A DNA stretch of 64,000 bases from positions 310,001-374,000 of the forward strand of contig JADIYP010000002.1 of the NCBI GenBank assembly GCA_016705235.1, read 5' to 3'. The stretch's first letter is position 1. Each line of letters begins with the position of its first letter. The stretch is from Candidatus Leptovillus affinis. GTDB taxonomy: Bacteria > Chloroflexota > Anaerolineae > Promineifilales > Promineifilaceae. Of this stretch, positions 41,629-49,899 are shown piece by piece. The notes under the pieces were generated by a model, which searched no databases, had not been told where the DNA came from, and was given only the letters and a program-made list of their open reading frames with translations. The translations under genes were made by a program, and so were the position numbers.

Positions 41629-42339
41629 TCAGGCAGGAATCAACTTGGTCACAAACGTGGGCGTCGCCAATTTGACCCGGTTCAATACCACGCCCAACAT
41701 GGGAATATGGTCAATCTCATCCAGCCCCAGCCGCACATCTTCCACAGTAGTAATTCCCTGGCGCACCACCAGGCAGCAGGCGTCACCCAATGAAGCCAGC
41801 GGAATCGCGTCGCTGGTGGAATGAATGGCCGGAATATCCAATATCAAAAAGTCGAACCGGGTACTCAAATTGTTGATCACATCTTGCAGTTCCTGGCTGC
41901 GCGCCATAACCGGCCTATGTTCAATGGCCATGTCTCCCGCAGGGATAAACACCAGGTTAGACCAGCCGGTAGGCGCGATGACATCATCAAGTTTGGCTTC
42001 TTTGGCAATGACGGCCGCCAGACCCGGATTATCGGTGGCCGCCATAATTGCCGGAGATGGCCACCACCAATTCAAATCCACCACGCAAATGCGCGCCTTC
42101 ATGTCATGGGCAATAGTGGCCGCCAAAGCCTGAGAAAGATAAGTCACCCCTTCGCCGCGCAGCGCCGAAACCATCGACAGGCGAGAAGGAAGCTGACCAT
42201 TGCGCAAAATTCGCGTGACCATGTAGCGTAAATTATCAACCACCTCGCCAGAAAATTTCTGGATCGGCGTGCCGTCGCCGGCCGGAATAACCAGCGGCGG
42301 CAGCGGTTCTTTTTTCTGTTTGCGTAAAGTAAATTTCAT
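41629..42339 (-). CDS. CpsD/CapB-like protein with a degenerate nucleotide site
   Basis: The 236-residue protein matches bacterial tyrosine kinase ATPases (BY-kinase): an N-terminal region, SMVSALRGEGVTYLSQALA at the Walker A position, CVVDLNWWWPSP at Walker A' and FDFLILDIPAI at Walker B. But the Walker A Lys is Val65 (GEGVT for GEGKS/T), and no tyrosine cluster follows at the C-terminus (VKLATPTFVTKLIPA). It could bind Wzz as a non-catalytic regulator, or use another residue. It is adjacent to Wzx and Wzz, the usual position of this partner in monoderm loci. Confidence 0.85.
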   Translation of the reverse strand: MKFTLRKQKKEPLPPLVIPAGDGTPIQKFSGEVVDNLRYMVTRILRNGQLPSRLSMVSALRGEGVTYLSQALAATIAHDMKARICVVDLNWWWPSPAIMAATDNPGLAAVIAKEAKLDDVIAPTGWSNLVFIPAGDMAIEHRPVMARSQELQDVINNLSTRFDFLILDIPAIHSTSDAIPLASLGDACCLVVRQGITTVEDVRLGLDEIDHIPMLGVVLNRVKLATPTFVTKLIPA

Positions 42340-42383
42340 AACAATCTCGTTACAAGACGGATAGATGACTTTTCGTTATCCGG

Positions 42384-43856
42384 TTAGGCCGGCTGTTTGC
42401 GCACACGTTTCATGAGCGACACGCCAATTGTTTTGAGCAGGTCCCAATCTTCTGGCGGAACAACGCGCAGCAAAAGGATCAAGGCAGAATAAGACACCAC
42501 GCCCAGGGCTATGGGAATGGCGATGAAGAGATCGCGCGCCCACCAGGTGGCTGCCACCATGCCGATACCGGCCAGAATTGCCCGCGAGGATCGGCGGCTG
42601 GATTGCCAGGTGATGATGCCGTCGGGCAGCATTCTCAGGGCGACAAACAACATGCCGGCTTCGGTAATCACAAACGCGATGGAGCCGCCAATGGCGCCAT
42701 TGCCAAAGACGCGCTCGCACCAGGGGATCAACACCAAATCAAGGGCGATGGTGGCGGCGGTAGCGGCAGCCATCACCCAGGTCCAATCTTTTTGTCTGTC
42801 GATGGAGATAAAAAATTGCCCCAAAAGCATGTTTTGGTAGGTCAGAATAATGACAATGCCCATGACCGCCAGGATGGGACCGCTTTTAATAAATTCCTCG
42901 CCAAACAGCAGGACAACCAGAGGGTCGGCAATGACCAGCACGCCCAGACCAACCGGGACGCTGACCAGCAGGAGCAGGTTGAAGCTTTTGCTCATGAGTC
43001 TGGGTAACGAGTCTGAGGCGTTGGCATACATGCGAGAGAGGACGGGGAATACGGCCGTCATAAAAATGGACGGCAAAAACAACAGCGTGCCAAATAATTG
43101 GTCCGCAGCGCCATACCAACCCACGCCCGTTTCATTCACCAGCAGCGAAATGACGATGATGTCTACCTGCATATACATCACCAGGAAGATGTACACAATC
43201 AAGTAAGGGTAACTTTTTTGCAGCATCTCTTTCGCCGCAGCCCAGTTAAAATAAAATTTCGGGCGGCGCAGGCGACGCACGGCCGTATACTGGATGGCTA
43301 CGTTGATCAATGACTCGAAGATACCCACAGAGACGATGGCAATAAGACCATAATTCAGCAGCAGCAAGGCGATGGTGACAACGGCCGTAAATATCCGAGC
43401 CACAATCTGCGCCACTGAAATATATTCCATCCGCTCCAACCCCTCTAACGAGGCGCGGTAAACCATGCCAAACTGAATGACCAAATTGCTGATCCCAGTG
43501 ACAAAAATCACCGCAATCGTCACCGGAGCATAATCCGTGAACTGGAGGTAAAGCAATAAAACAAAAATGCTGCCCACGTAAAGCAGCGACCGAAGGATCA
43601 ACGATACGCTTAAAAGATTGTCAATTCTTTCCGGGGAACGCGAAATTTCTTTCGTCAGATAGGTGTTCATGCCAAATTCAATGGTGATCGCCAAAATCGC
43701 CCAAATTGAATTTGCCAGATGAATCTGCCCAATACCCGTTGCGCCCAGGTAACGGGTCATAAAGATCATGATAACCAGCGACAACCCCCAGGTAGACACC
43801 TGGGAAATTAGCAAAACGCTGGCGTTTTTTACGATGGTCCGGCCGGTTTGATTCAT
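42384..43856 (-). CDS. Wzx-like flippase of the MATE/MOP superfamily
   Basis: The 490-residue protein has about fourteen membrane helices and an N-terminal QTGRTIVKNASVLLISQVSTW and YLGATGIGQIHLANSIW, typical of polysaccharide-repeat flippases. It should move the lipid-linked repeat from the inner to the outer face. The C-terminus is basic (LMKRVRKQPA). Its start overlaps the Wzz stop by four bases (43853-43856), so the two are translationally coupled. Confidence 0.92.
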   Translation of the reverse strand: MNQTGRTIVKNASVLLISQVSTWGLSLVIMIFMTRYLGATGIGQIHLANSIWAILAITIEFGMNTYLTKEISRSPERIDNLLSVSLILRSLLYVGSIFVLLLYLQFTDYAPVTIAVIFVTGISNLVIQFGMVYRASLEGLERMEYISVAQIVARIFTAVVTIALLLLNYGLIAIVSVGIFESLINVAIQYTAVRRLRRPKFYFNWAAAKEMLQKSYPYLIVYIFLVMYMQVDIIVISLLVNETGVGWYGAADQLFGTLLFLPSIFMTAVFPVLSRMYANASDSLPRLMSKSFNLLLLVSVPVGLGVLVIADPLVVLLFGEEFIKSGPILAVMGIVIILTYQNMLLGQFFISIDRQKDWTWVMAAATAATIALDLVLIPWCERVFGNGAIGGSIAFVITEAGMLFVALRMLPDGIITWQSSRRSSRAILAGIGMVAATWWARDLFIAIPIALGVVSYSALILLLRVVPPEDWDLLKTIGVSLMKRVRKQPA

Positions 43857-44989
43857 AGAGTGATATTCGCTTTGTCGCCTTTGCGTTCATTTTGGATTTC
43901 AGTCAGATCGTTCAGTTGACCGGAGGGCATGATAGCTGTTCCCTCTTTCATTTCTTCTTGCAGATCTACCACCTCTTTTTGCGCCTTCTTTCGCCGTTGA
44001 TACCATCTCCGGCGTGGCATAACGTCCGGAATCAGCGCCAGCACAGGCAAATCCAGGCGATGGGACACATCAATGGGCAGCCGCATGCTGCGATCGATGA
44101 TCGCCGAGCCAACTATGGCCGCAATCGAGAGAAAGGCACCGGCTACCAAAAACACGGCCGCTTTGATCGCCTTATCTCTTAAGGAATTACTCGGTTCCGT
44201 GGGCATGCGTGGGGCGTCGATCAAGAAATATTTTTGCCGGGCATCACTTTGAATTTGGGCAATAGACAACCGGCTGCTTTCTTCTTTATCCAGAGCTGTG
44301 GCATAACGGGAAGATGCCAGGTCGATGGCCCCTTGCAGGCGATCGATGTCGATTTGTTCGCCGCCGGGTCTATCGCCGCGCAGCGGGGCCGGGTGGGCGA
44401 CCAAATAAAGCTTCATTTCTTCGCGCGCCGCATTTAGTTCATCTTCGTAGGTTTTAATCAGGTCATTGAAGAAGTTTTGGGCGGTTTCGCTTTCAGATAG
44501 CTGGGCATTGATTTGCCACTGCACATAGCCTTCAACAACCGCGTTCACTAATTGGTAGGCAATTTCCGGCTGTTCCCGCGTGGCACTCACGACGATCTGG
44601 TTATCGCCCAACGTAAAGACCCAGATGCTTTTGCGTGTTTCGTCGATGAGGGTTTTAACGGCCGTATCCCCCTCATTCATCTTCGCTTCCAAATCCGTTT
44701 GCTGAATAATCGCGCGGACAAACGCATCCGTTTGCAGCAGTTCATTCAAATCCTGGCTCGCCGTTTGCGCGGCCGTTACCCACCACGATCCACTGTTGTC
44801 TGTCACATTTGTCAACGAAGCCAGATAAGACTCATTCTGCACATACAACACGCCCTGCGCGTAATAGCTTTGTTTTTCATTCACCACAAAATAAGCGGCC
44901 AGAGCAACCGACAACACAATTGGCAATAAATATAACCAACGATGTCGAAAATAACTTTCTAATATCCGCAAGATAACCAGACGTAACAT
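43853..44989 (-). CDS. Wzz-type chain-length determinant
   Basis: The 378-residue protein starts at the ATG at 44987-44989 (TAGGAGAAGCT upstream). It has TM1 (LYLLPIVLSVALAAYFVV), a large outside region with a helical part (ELNAAREEMKLYLVAHPAP), and TM2 near residues 275-298 followed by a Pro/basic segment (RLDLPVLALIPDVMPRRRWYQRRKK) and an acidic tail. No kinase domain is fused, so length control should work through the separate kinase-like protein, as in monoderm bacteria. It starts the wzz-wzx-kinase-like-wzy block. Confidence 0.9.
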   Translation of the reverse strand: MLRLVILRILESYFRHRWLYLLPIVLSVALAAYFVVNEKQSYYAQGVLYVQNESYLASLTNVTDNSGSWWVTAAQTASQDLNELLQTDAFVRAIIQQTDLEAKMNEGDTAVKTLIDETRKSIWVFTLGDNQIVVSATREQPEIAYQLVNAVVEGYVQWQINAQLSESETAQNFFNDLIKTYEDELNAAREEMKLYLVAHPAPLRGDRPGGEQIDIDRLQGAIDLASSRYATALDKEESSRLSIAQIQSDARQKYFLIDAPRMPTEPSNSLRDKAIKAAVFLVAGAFLSIAAIVGSAIIDRSMRLPIDVSHRLDLPVLALIPDVMPRRRWYQRRKKAQKEVVDLQEEMKEGTAIMPSGQLNDLTEIQNERKGDKANITL

Positions 44990-45256
44990 AGCTTCTCCTA
45001 AAACAACGCCAAAGCGCCCCATTTAGCAACCTATCATGGCTCGCCTGTTTCAAATTCCAGGCAAAACACACTCCGCGAGCCTTGCAGGCTCATGGAGATC
45101 ATCTTGGACAAAGCTTAAGAACTACATAACGGATACCCATCCGCTCAGGCAGCCACTCCAGAAAACCCGACCCCAACCCCAGGCATAAAACCAAGACGCA
45201 CGGATAATCAGCAGTAAACTAACTGCCCGTGCGCCTTCCTTTTCGATTCAAAAACG
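44990..45256. other. Non-coding stretch upstream of Wzz
   Basis: It should contain the leftward promoter of the wzz-wzx block. I cannot place a convincing -35/-10 pair. A short GC-rich inverted repeat, CGCACGG with CCGTGCG, is present near 45195-45235. Two mobile elements follow to the right. Confidence 0.4.
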
Positions 45257-45377
45257 GGGTCTTTGGGATTTCCTGGGGTTTGGTCTGATGCGTGATGCGT
45301 AATGCGTGAAACCTTTCTGGTCACGCATCACGCTTCACGCATCAGGGGCTGTCTAACCCCTGAGTTCCTGAAGAACC
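45257..45377. mobile_element. 121-bp MITE, family B, copy 5
   Basis: GGGTCTTTGGGATTTCC to CCTGAAGAACC, exactly 121 bp, flanked by the perfect 8-bp duplication CAAAAACG (45249-45256 and 45378-45385). A third CAAAAACG occurs at 45487-45494 beyond the neighbouring element, so two insertions have hit the same site. Confidence 0.93.
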
Positions 45378-45384
45378 CAAAAAC

Positions 45385-45486
45385 GTATCTTCTCAAAATT
45401 TCGGGGTGTCGCAGTGCAGAATGGCATGCCGCACGGTCAGATTAACAATCCGACCTACAAATTCCCCAACTTTTTGAGAAGATACT
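45385..45486. mobile_element. Approximately 100-bp inverted-repeat element (family F)
   Basis: GTATCTTCTCAAAATTTCGG near the left end and CCAACTTTTTGAGAAGATAC at the right are imperfect terminal inverted repeats. The interior has AATGGCATGCCGCACGG and no ORF. The flanks share CAAAAACGT on both sides, suggesting a 9-bp target duplication. Confidence 0.65.
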
Positions 45487-45600
45487 CAAAAACGTCCAAA
45501 ATAAAGTTACATAACAATTCCCATCGCCGGGTTTTTGGGCAATATCGCGCTGAGCAGCCGGCCGACCCCACCACCCGGCGCCGGCAAAACAATCTTCGCT

Positions 45601-46866
45601 TTAGGGGCGAACCGTGCGAGACCAAATAGAAATATCCCGCACTTGCCACGCGCCGCCCCACCAGTCGTTGGCTTTAAATCTCACACTGGTTGTGCCCGCA
45701 GGGGCCGACATCCAGTATGATTTAAATGTGCCTTCCTGGGGCGAGTTTCTGGCCGGCTGAACCCGCGCAGCCTGCCAGGAGACGCCATTGTTGAAGGAAA
45801 CCTGCAAATTCGTGCCAATCCCCGTAAAACGAAGATACGAGCCTGACGGCACGGCCGTGGCGAAATTAACCACCGCTGGCGTCGCGCTGCTTACCACACG
45901 CCGATCCGCGCGCACCATGGTAAACGGCACGGCCGGATCAATCATCACGTTGTCCCAGTGCCAGGTATTCGGGCCACAGCCCGTGCAGGCTTTGGTCGGG
46001 TTATATGAATGATGCCCCAATTGGACCACGCCCTGGTTCCAATTTAAGGGAGTAATGCTCGTATCGATCCACCAAAAATTATACGCGGGCATGCCGAATT
46101 TAATGTGATTACGCGAAATGCGCAGTTCAAACGTGTCCCGACGGCGGGCATCCGGCGTGAGAAAACTTTCATACCCCTGCCAGGAATCACCCGTGCCCGG
46201 AATTGAACTGAGCGAAAAATCGCGGATGAGAAACCCCTGGAACCTTGAGCTGCTAAAATCCATGGCAATGTGGATGGCATTGCGCGGTTCACCGCTCAGG
46301 TCTGGCAAATAATCTTGCAAGGCCAGTTGAAGATTGTCATCGAACGGCGTCACCCACACGTCAATCCAGTCGCGTCCCGACGTGCGCAGGGTGGAAACGT
46401 CAAAAGAGATAACCGCCTCGCCATCGGCAAAATCGACCATCTGGTTTGGCGTTAAATAAATCAGGCCATACCCACCGGCGTTTATGGCCGTCATCATGTG
46501 ATTTTTACATTGAAATACGGTGTCTTCATACGCGCTGACGGTATGCGCTGCCGGCGGCGGCTCGCAGTTTGGCCCATGCGCCCCCTGCATGGTCTCTATC
46601 GCATCCCAGGTATCCACATCACGAGAGTGAACGGTTATATCCCAATTTGTGGGATTCCACGGCGTTGGCTGCGCCGGGTCGCCATCAAAAGTCGCCAGAA
46701 AACTGCCTTTACTGCGAATAAGCGAGGGCAGGAAGATGGGCGAACCGGTAACTGTTTCTTGTGCTTCGATGGTGGCTGTGGTGGAAAGATTTTGTCCGAT
46801 GCCGATGATGGCCGCGAGAACGGCCGTGCACAGAACAAAAGAAATTGCCTTTTGTTTTACTTTCAT
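45601..46866 (-). CDS. Secreted protein with a concanavalin-like domain, function unknown
   Basis: The 421-residue protein has a signal peptide (about residues 1-36), then GSPIFLPSLIR, a YLP-type motif placed at the mature N-terminus, and a beta-rich region with conserved-looking Cys pairs (GPNCEPP, FQCKNHM, KACTGCGPNTWHWDN). The last 90 residues form a second beta-domain (GSYLRFTGIGTNLQVSFNNG). It may be an extracellular carbohydrate-binding or lyase-like protein, but I see no catalytic signature. It is next to EPS genes. Confidence 0.72.
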   Translation of the reverse strand: MKVKQKAISFVLCTAVLAAIIGIGQNLSTTATIEAQETVTGSPIFLPSLIRSKGSFLATFDGDPAQPTPWNPTNWDITVHSRDVDTWDAIETMQGAHGPNCEPPPAAHTVSAYEDTVFQCKNHMMTAINAGGYGLIYLTPNQMVDFADGEAVISFDVSTLRTSGRDWIDVWVTPFDDNLQLALQDYLPDLSGEPRNAIHIAMDFSSSRFQGFLIRDFSLSSIPGTGDSWQGYESFLTPDARRRDTFELRISRNHIKFGMPAYNFWWIDTSITPLNWNQGVVQLGHHSYNPTKACTGCGPNTWHWDNVMIDPAVPFTMVRADRRVVSSATPAVVNFATAVPSGSYLRFTGIGTNLQVSFNNGVSWQAARVQPARNSPQEGTFKSYWMSAPAGTTSVRFKANDWWGGAWQVRDISIWSRTVRP

Positions 46867-46966
46867 AACACCCTACCTTTGCACTAATTTGCTCAGCACT
46901 ATAGTGGCAGGGGGTGTTATCGTCAATTGGGAGTCTTGCCTTTACAGGCTAAACATTAAGAAATCC

Positions 46967-47782
46967 TCATGTGGGCAGCGCAAGATAGTTTTCTACCATC
47001 CACCCGGCATGGGGGTAAGAATCCGGCAAAAGTTCGATCTGATAGCCGAATTTCTGCAAAAAATCGGTGCAGATCTGCCGTTTTTTCTCAAAGGCTTCGG
47101 GATCGCCATCGTCAATTTCGAAGATAATGATGGGCTTGTGGGACTGAATGGTGGCCGTCATGCCCTGAAATACGTTGATTTCGGCTCCCTCCACATCGAC
47201 TTTGACCATGGCTGGCGCGGGGAGCTTGTGGCTGCTGACCAATGTGTCGATGGTGGTAAGTTCTACCTGGAGGATGCCTTTGAAGTCCGGCGGCGCGGTG
47301 GTTACTGAGAGGGATGCGCCGCCAGAGTATGCGGCTAATTGCAGTTCGCCTGTGCCGCATTGATCGGACACGGCCGTTTCCCACACCACCACCTGCTTCA
47401 TCCCATTCATCTCGCAGTTGTGGCGCACGGCCGTTGCATTCTCCGGCACAGGCTCAAACGCATGAACCTGCCCACCAGGACCAACCAATTTCGCCCCAAT
47501 CAGCGTAAAGAACCCCACGTTAGCCCCAATGTCATACAACACGTCGCCTTCATGCAGGTGCTGCGCAAACGCCGCCTGAACCGGACGCTCGTTACTGCCC
47601 AGACTGTATTCCGGATTCGAGACAGCCGCGTTAAAGCGCAATCCCTTCGCCACCCCCTCCCCAATCGTCACATCGCGGTTGCGCAGCCAGCGGCGGCGTA
47701 ATCCGCTGGTAAATCCCGCTATCTTCAGGCCAAGCCATCCCTTGCTCGCTACCTCGCTTGCTTTATTTTGTTCCGTGGTCAT
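46967..47782 (-). CDS. FkbM-family SAM methyltransferase
   Basis: The protein of about 271 residues starts at the ATG at 47780-47782 with AAGGAACG upstream. It has the Rossmann motif DVLYDIGANVGFFTLIGAKLVG, HAFEPVPENA, ETAVSD and the FkbM-type LTTIDTLVSSHKLPAPAMVKVDVEGAEINVFQGM. It would O-methylate a sugar or similar group, probably in the EPS. Its start overlaps the upstream gene by 20 bases. Confidence 0.9.
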   Translation of the reverse strand: MTTEQNKASEVASKGWLGLKIAGFTSGLRRRWLRNRDVTIGEGVAKGLRFNAAVSNPEYSLGSNERPVQAAFAQHLHEGDVLYDIGANVGFFTLIGAKLVGPGGQVHAFEPVPENATAVRHNCEMNGMKQVVVWETAVSDQCGTGELQLAAYSGGASLSVTTAPPDFKGILQVELTTIDTLVSSHKLPAPAMVKVDVEGAEINVFQGMTATIQSHKPIIIFEIDDGDPEAFEKKRQICTDFLQKFGYQIELLPDSYPHAGWMVENYLALPT

Positions 47783-49895
47783 CGTTCCTTGTCCTTTGTC
47801 GCGCGACAAACTGCTTAAACAGACTGCCGGTGTCGTTGCCCCATTCCCAATTGGCCGCCAAACCCACCCGGCGGATAGCCAACCGGTCAAATTGGGGGTA
47901 AACGTCGGTAATGGATCGCACCAACACCGGCTCATCATTGACATAAATAATATAATGGTTCCCATCAAAAGCCACCCGCAGCCGATAAGGCACGCCCCAC
48001 TGCACGCGGCGGCCCACGTTGGTCCACACAGCGTCATAAATTTCTTCAAATCCCCGCAAATGAAAGAAAGAAGAGATGGATGTGCCATCATAAAAATCGT
48101 CTAGCCAGGTGTTGACGATCAGTTGATTGTCATCGTCTTGCCAAAAAACCAGCCCGCCACGGCCGAATTCCCATTCGCCGCGCTTAGTACCGGGCGGCGT
48201 AATTTCCACCTCCAGTTCGGCAAAGGTCGGGTCGTCCCAGGGGATGGTGTAAAGCGTCCGGCCCGGATTGGGGCTGCTGGCGCTGGCTTTTACTTTGGCG
48301 CCTTCTGCTTGCAGATAGATGTGTCCCAAGCCAAAACTTTTGGCCCAGGTTTTGGCGCCGGTTGTGGTTTGATGGCCGGCCAGGGTTTCCGCCGGTCCGG
48401 GGAATGTGTCGGCGGCGACCACGGCCGTTTCCCCCAACGACCACGGCGGCTTAAACTGCAATTCAGCCGGAACCGGCACAGCGCGTGGGTGCGCTTCCAG
48501 ATGATGCAGCCTGCCCGCAGCCTGCCCGTCGACGCGCACGCCGATGCCTGCCGCTTCTTGCAGCCTGTCGTCGGTAATTCGTTTCCCGAAGAGCAAACGG
48601 CCGTTCAAAAACGCGGCCATCGTTTGCCCATCATCCAAAATTTGCACCGCGTTCGCCTGCCCGACCAGCAAACCCGGCTGCTCATCGCGCGCCACTTCCA
48701 ACACACGGCCGTCCTGCCGCAGCCGCAGGCGGCAAGAACCAGCGGTCACAGCCAGGCTCCAATAGTTGGTTTCGTCCTGAAACCGCCAGATTAGCTCCAG
48801 GCCAGGGTCGGCAACGGCCGTGTCCAACACCGCATGAACCAATCCCGCCGCCGTATCCCCCGCCAGCACGGCCAAATTTTCCGCCGCCAGGGGGCAAATC
48901 CCCGTCGGCGACCGGTCAAAACCACCCTGATAAACTTGCCACGCGCCGCCTGTGTCCGCTGCCGAGCCGGCCAACGGACCTGCGCCGGTTAACGCATCAG
49001 CCAGGTGGGCTGTGCCGTACCAACTGCCCCAGGCCGCCAGCTTTTGCACGGCCGTGCCATACACCCGCGAATCCACCCGAAAACCAATCTGGCCCAACAC
49101 ACTCTGGTGAATTCCGGCATACACTTCCGGCGAATCGTCAAACGCATCAATCGCCAACGGCCGCAGCAACGGAAAATCGCCCAGGCCATGCGCTCCAGGC
49201 AAGGAGGCGGCGTAATAAGCCGCGCCGCGCTCGCGCAAAACCACCACGTAATAAATCGGCACATTCTGCAAACCGCGCAGCGCGGGCAGCGGCGCGCCCG
49301 CCGACCGGACCCACAATTCGCCATTTTCCGCCCCGGTCGCATGAACCACAAAGCCATTGCCGCAGGCTACCGGGTCCTCCGGCGTTTCCTGCGGAAACCA
49401 GCCCAACGCCAAATTTTCATCCAAAACGCCATTCTCGATGTGCCGGTAATGGCGGTTTAAATACGCCCACCGGCGGAACTGCTGCAAGGATTGGCGTTTG
49501 TGCCCTTTGAGACCCCAGGCCAACAGCCTCTGAGGAACAGCGGAGCGGGTTCCGCTGCCGGCGGCCCAACGATACATGCGCTTGGGAAAACTTTGCGCCA
49601 GATCGCCAACCTGGCTGGTGTTGTGGCCGTTGAGCATATGCACGCCAAAAGCCAGCCCGTTTTCGCGCCGATAGGGACCGTAAGCCAGTCCGGCCCGGCC
49701 CCACCCCGGCCGAAACAGCGGTTGAATGCGCAGCGCGCCATGATCGCTGCTGATCACGCCCTCTATATCAATGCCGCCGCGCCGAACGCCGGCCGGATTC
49801 AACCGGCCGATCACCTGACCGGCGGGCAAATCCTTGTCGAATGTGTCTGTAAAATTCGTTGTGGGTACTTTGTTTGGGTCTGATTGAGTCGTCAT
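47763..49895 (-). CDS. Large protein with several LamG-like beta-sandwich segments, function unknown
   Basis: The 710-residue protein has no signal peptide. At least three repeats of beta-sandwich character are visible: NGLAFGVHMLNGHN to VVLRERGAAYYAASLPGAHG; GLELIWRFQDETNYWSLAVTAG to FLNGRLLFGKRITDDRLQEAAGIGVRV; and GLVFWQDDDNQLIVNTWLDDFYDG to AIRRVGLAANWEWGN. The pattern 'spectra-like ligand ... image of small change in refractive profile' is typical of concanavalin-type glycan-binding folds. It is not recognised as an enzyme. It lies between FkbM and the large FG-GAP protein, so it may handle or bind the polysaccharide. Confidence 0.7.
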   Translation of the reverse strand: MTTQSDPNKVPTTNFTDTFDKDLPAGQVIGRLNPAGVRRGGIDIEGVISSDHGALRIQPLFRPGWGRAGLAYGPYRRENGLAFGVHMLNGHNTSQVGDLAQSFPKRMYRWAAGSGTRSAVPQRLLAWGLKGHKRQSLQQFRRWAYLNRHYRHIENGVLDENLALGWFPQETPEDPVACGNGFVVHATGAENGELWVRSAGAPLPALRGLQNVPIYYVVVLRERGAAYYAASLPGAHGLGDFPLLRPLAIDAFDDSPEVYAGIHQSVLGQIGFRVDSRVYGTAVQKLAAWGSWYGTAHLADALTGAGPLAGSAADTGGAWQVYQGGFDRSPTGICPLAAENLAVLAGDTAAGLVHAVLDTAVADPGLELIWRFQDETNYWSLAVTAGSCRLRLRQDGRVLEVARDEQPGLLVGQANAVQILDDGQTMAAFLNGRLLFGKRITDDRLQEAAGIGVRVDGQAAGRLHHLEAHPRAVPVPAELQFKPPWSLGETAVVAADTFPGPAETLAGHQTTTGAKTWAKSFGLGHIYLQAEGAKVKASASSPNPGRTLYTIPWDDPTFAELEVEITPPGTKRGEWEFGRGGLVFWQDDDNQLIVNTWLDDFYDGTSISSFFHLRGFEEIYDAVWTNVGRRVQWGVPYRLRVAFDGNHYIIYVNDEPVLVRSITDVYPQFDRLAIRRVGLAANWEWGNDTGSLFKQFVARQRTRNDDHGTK

Positions 49896-49899
49896 AGGG

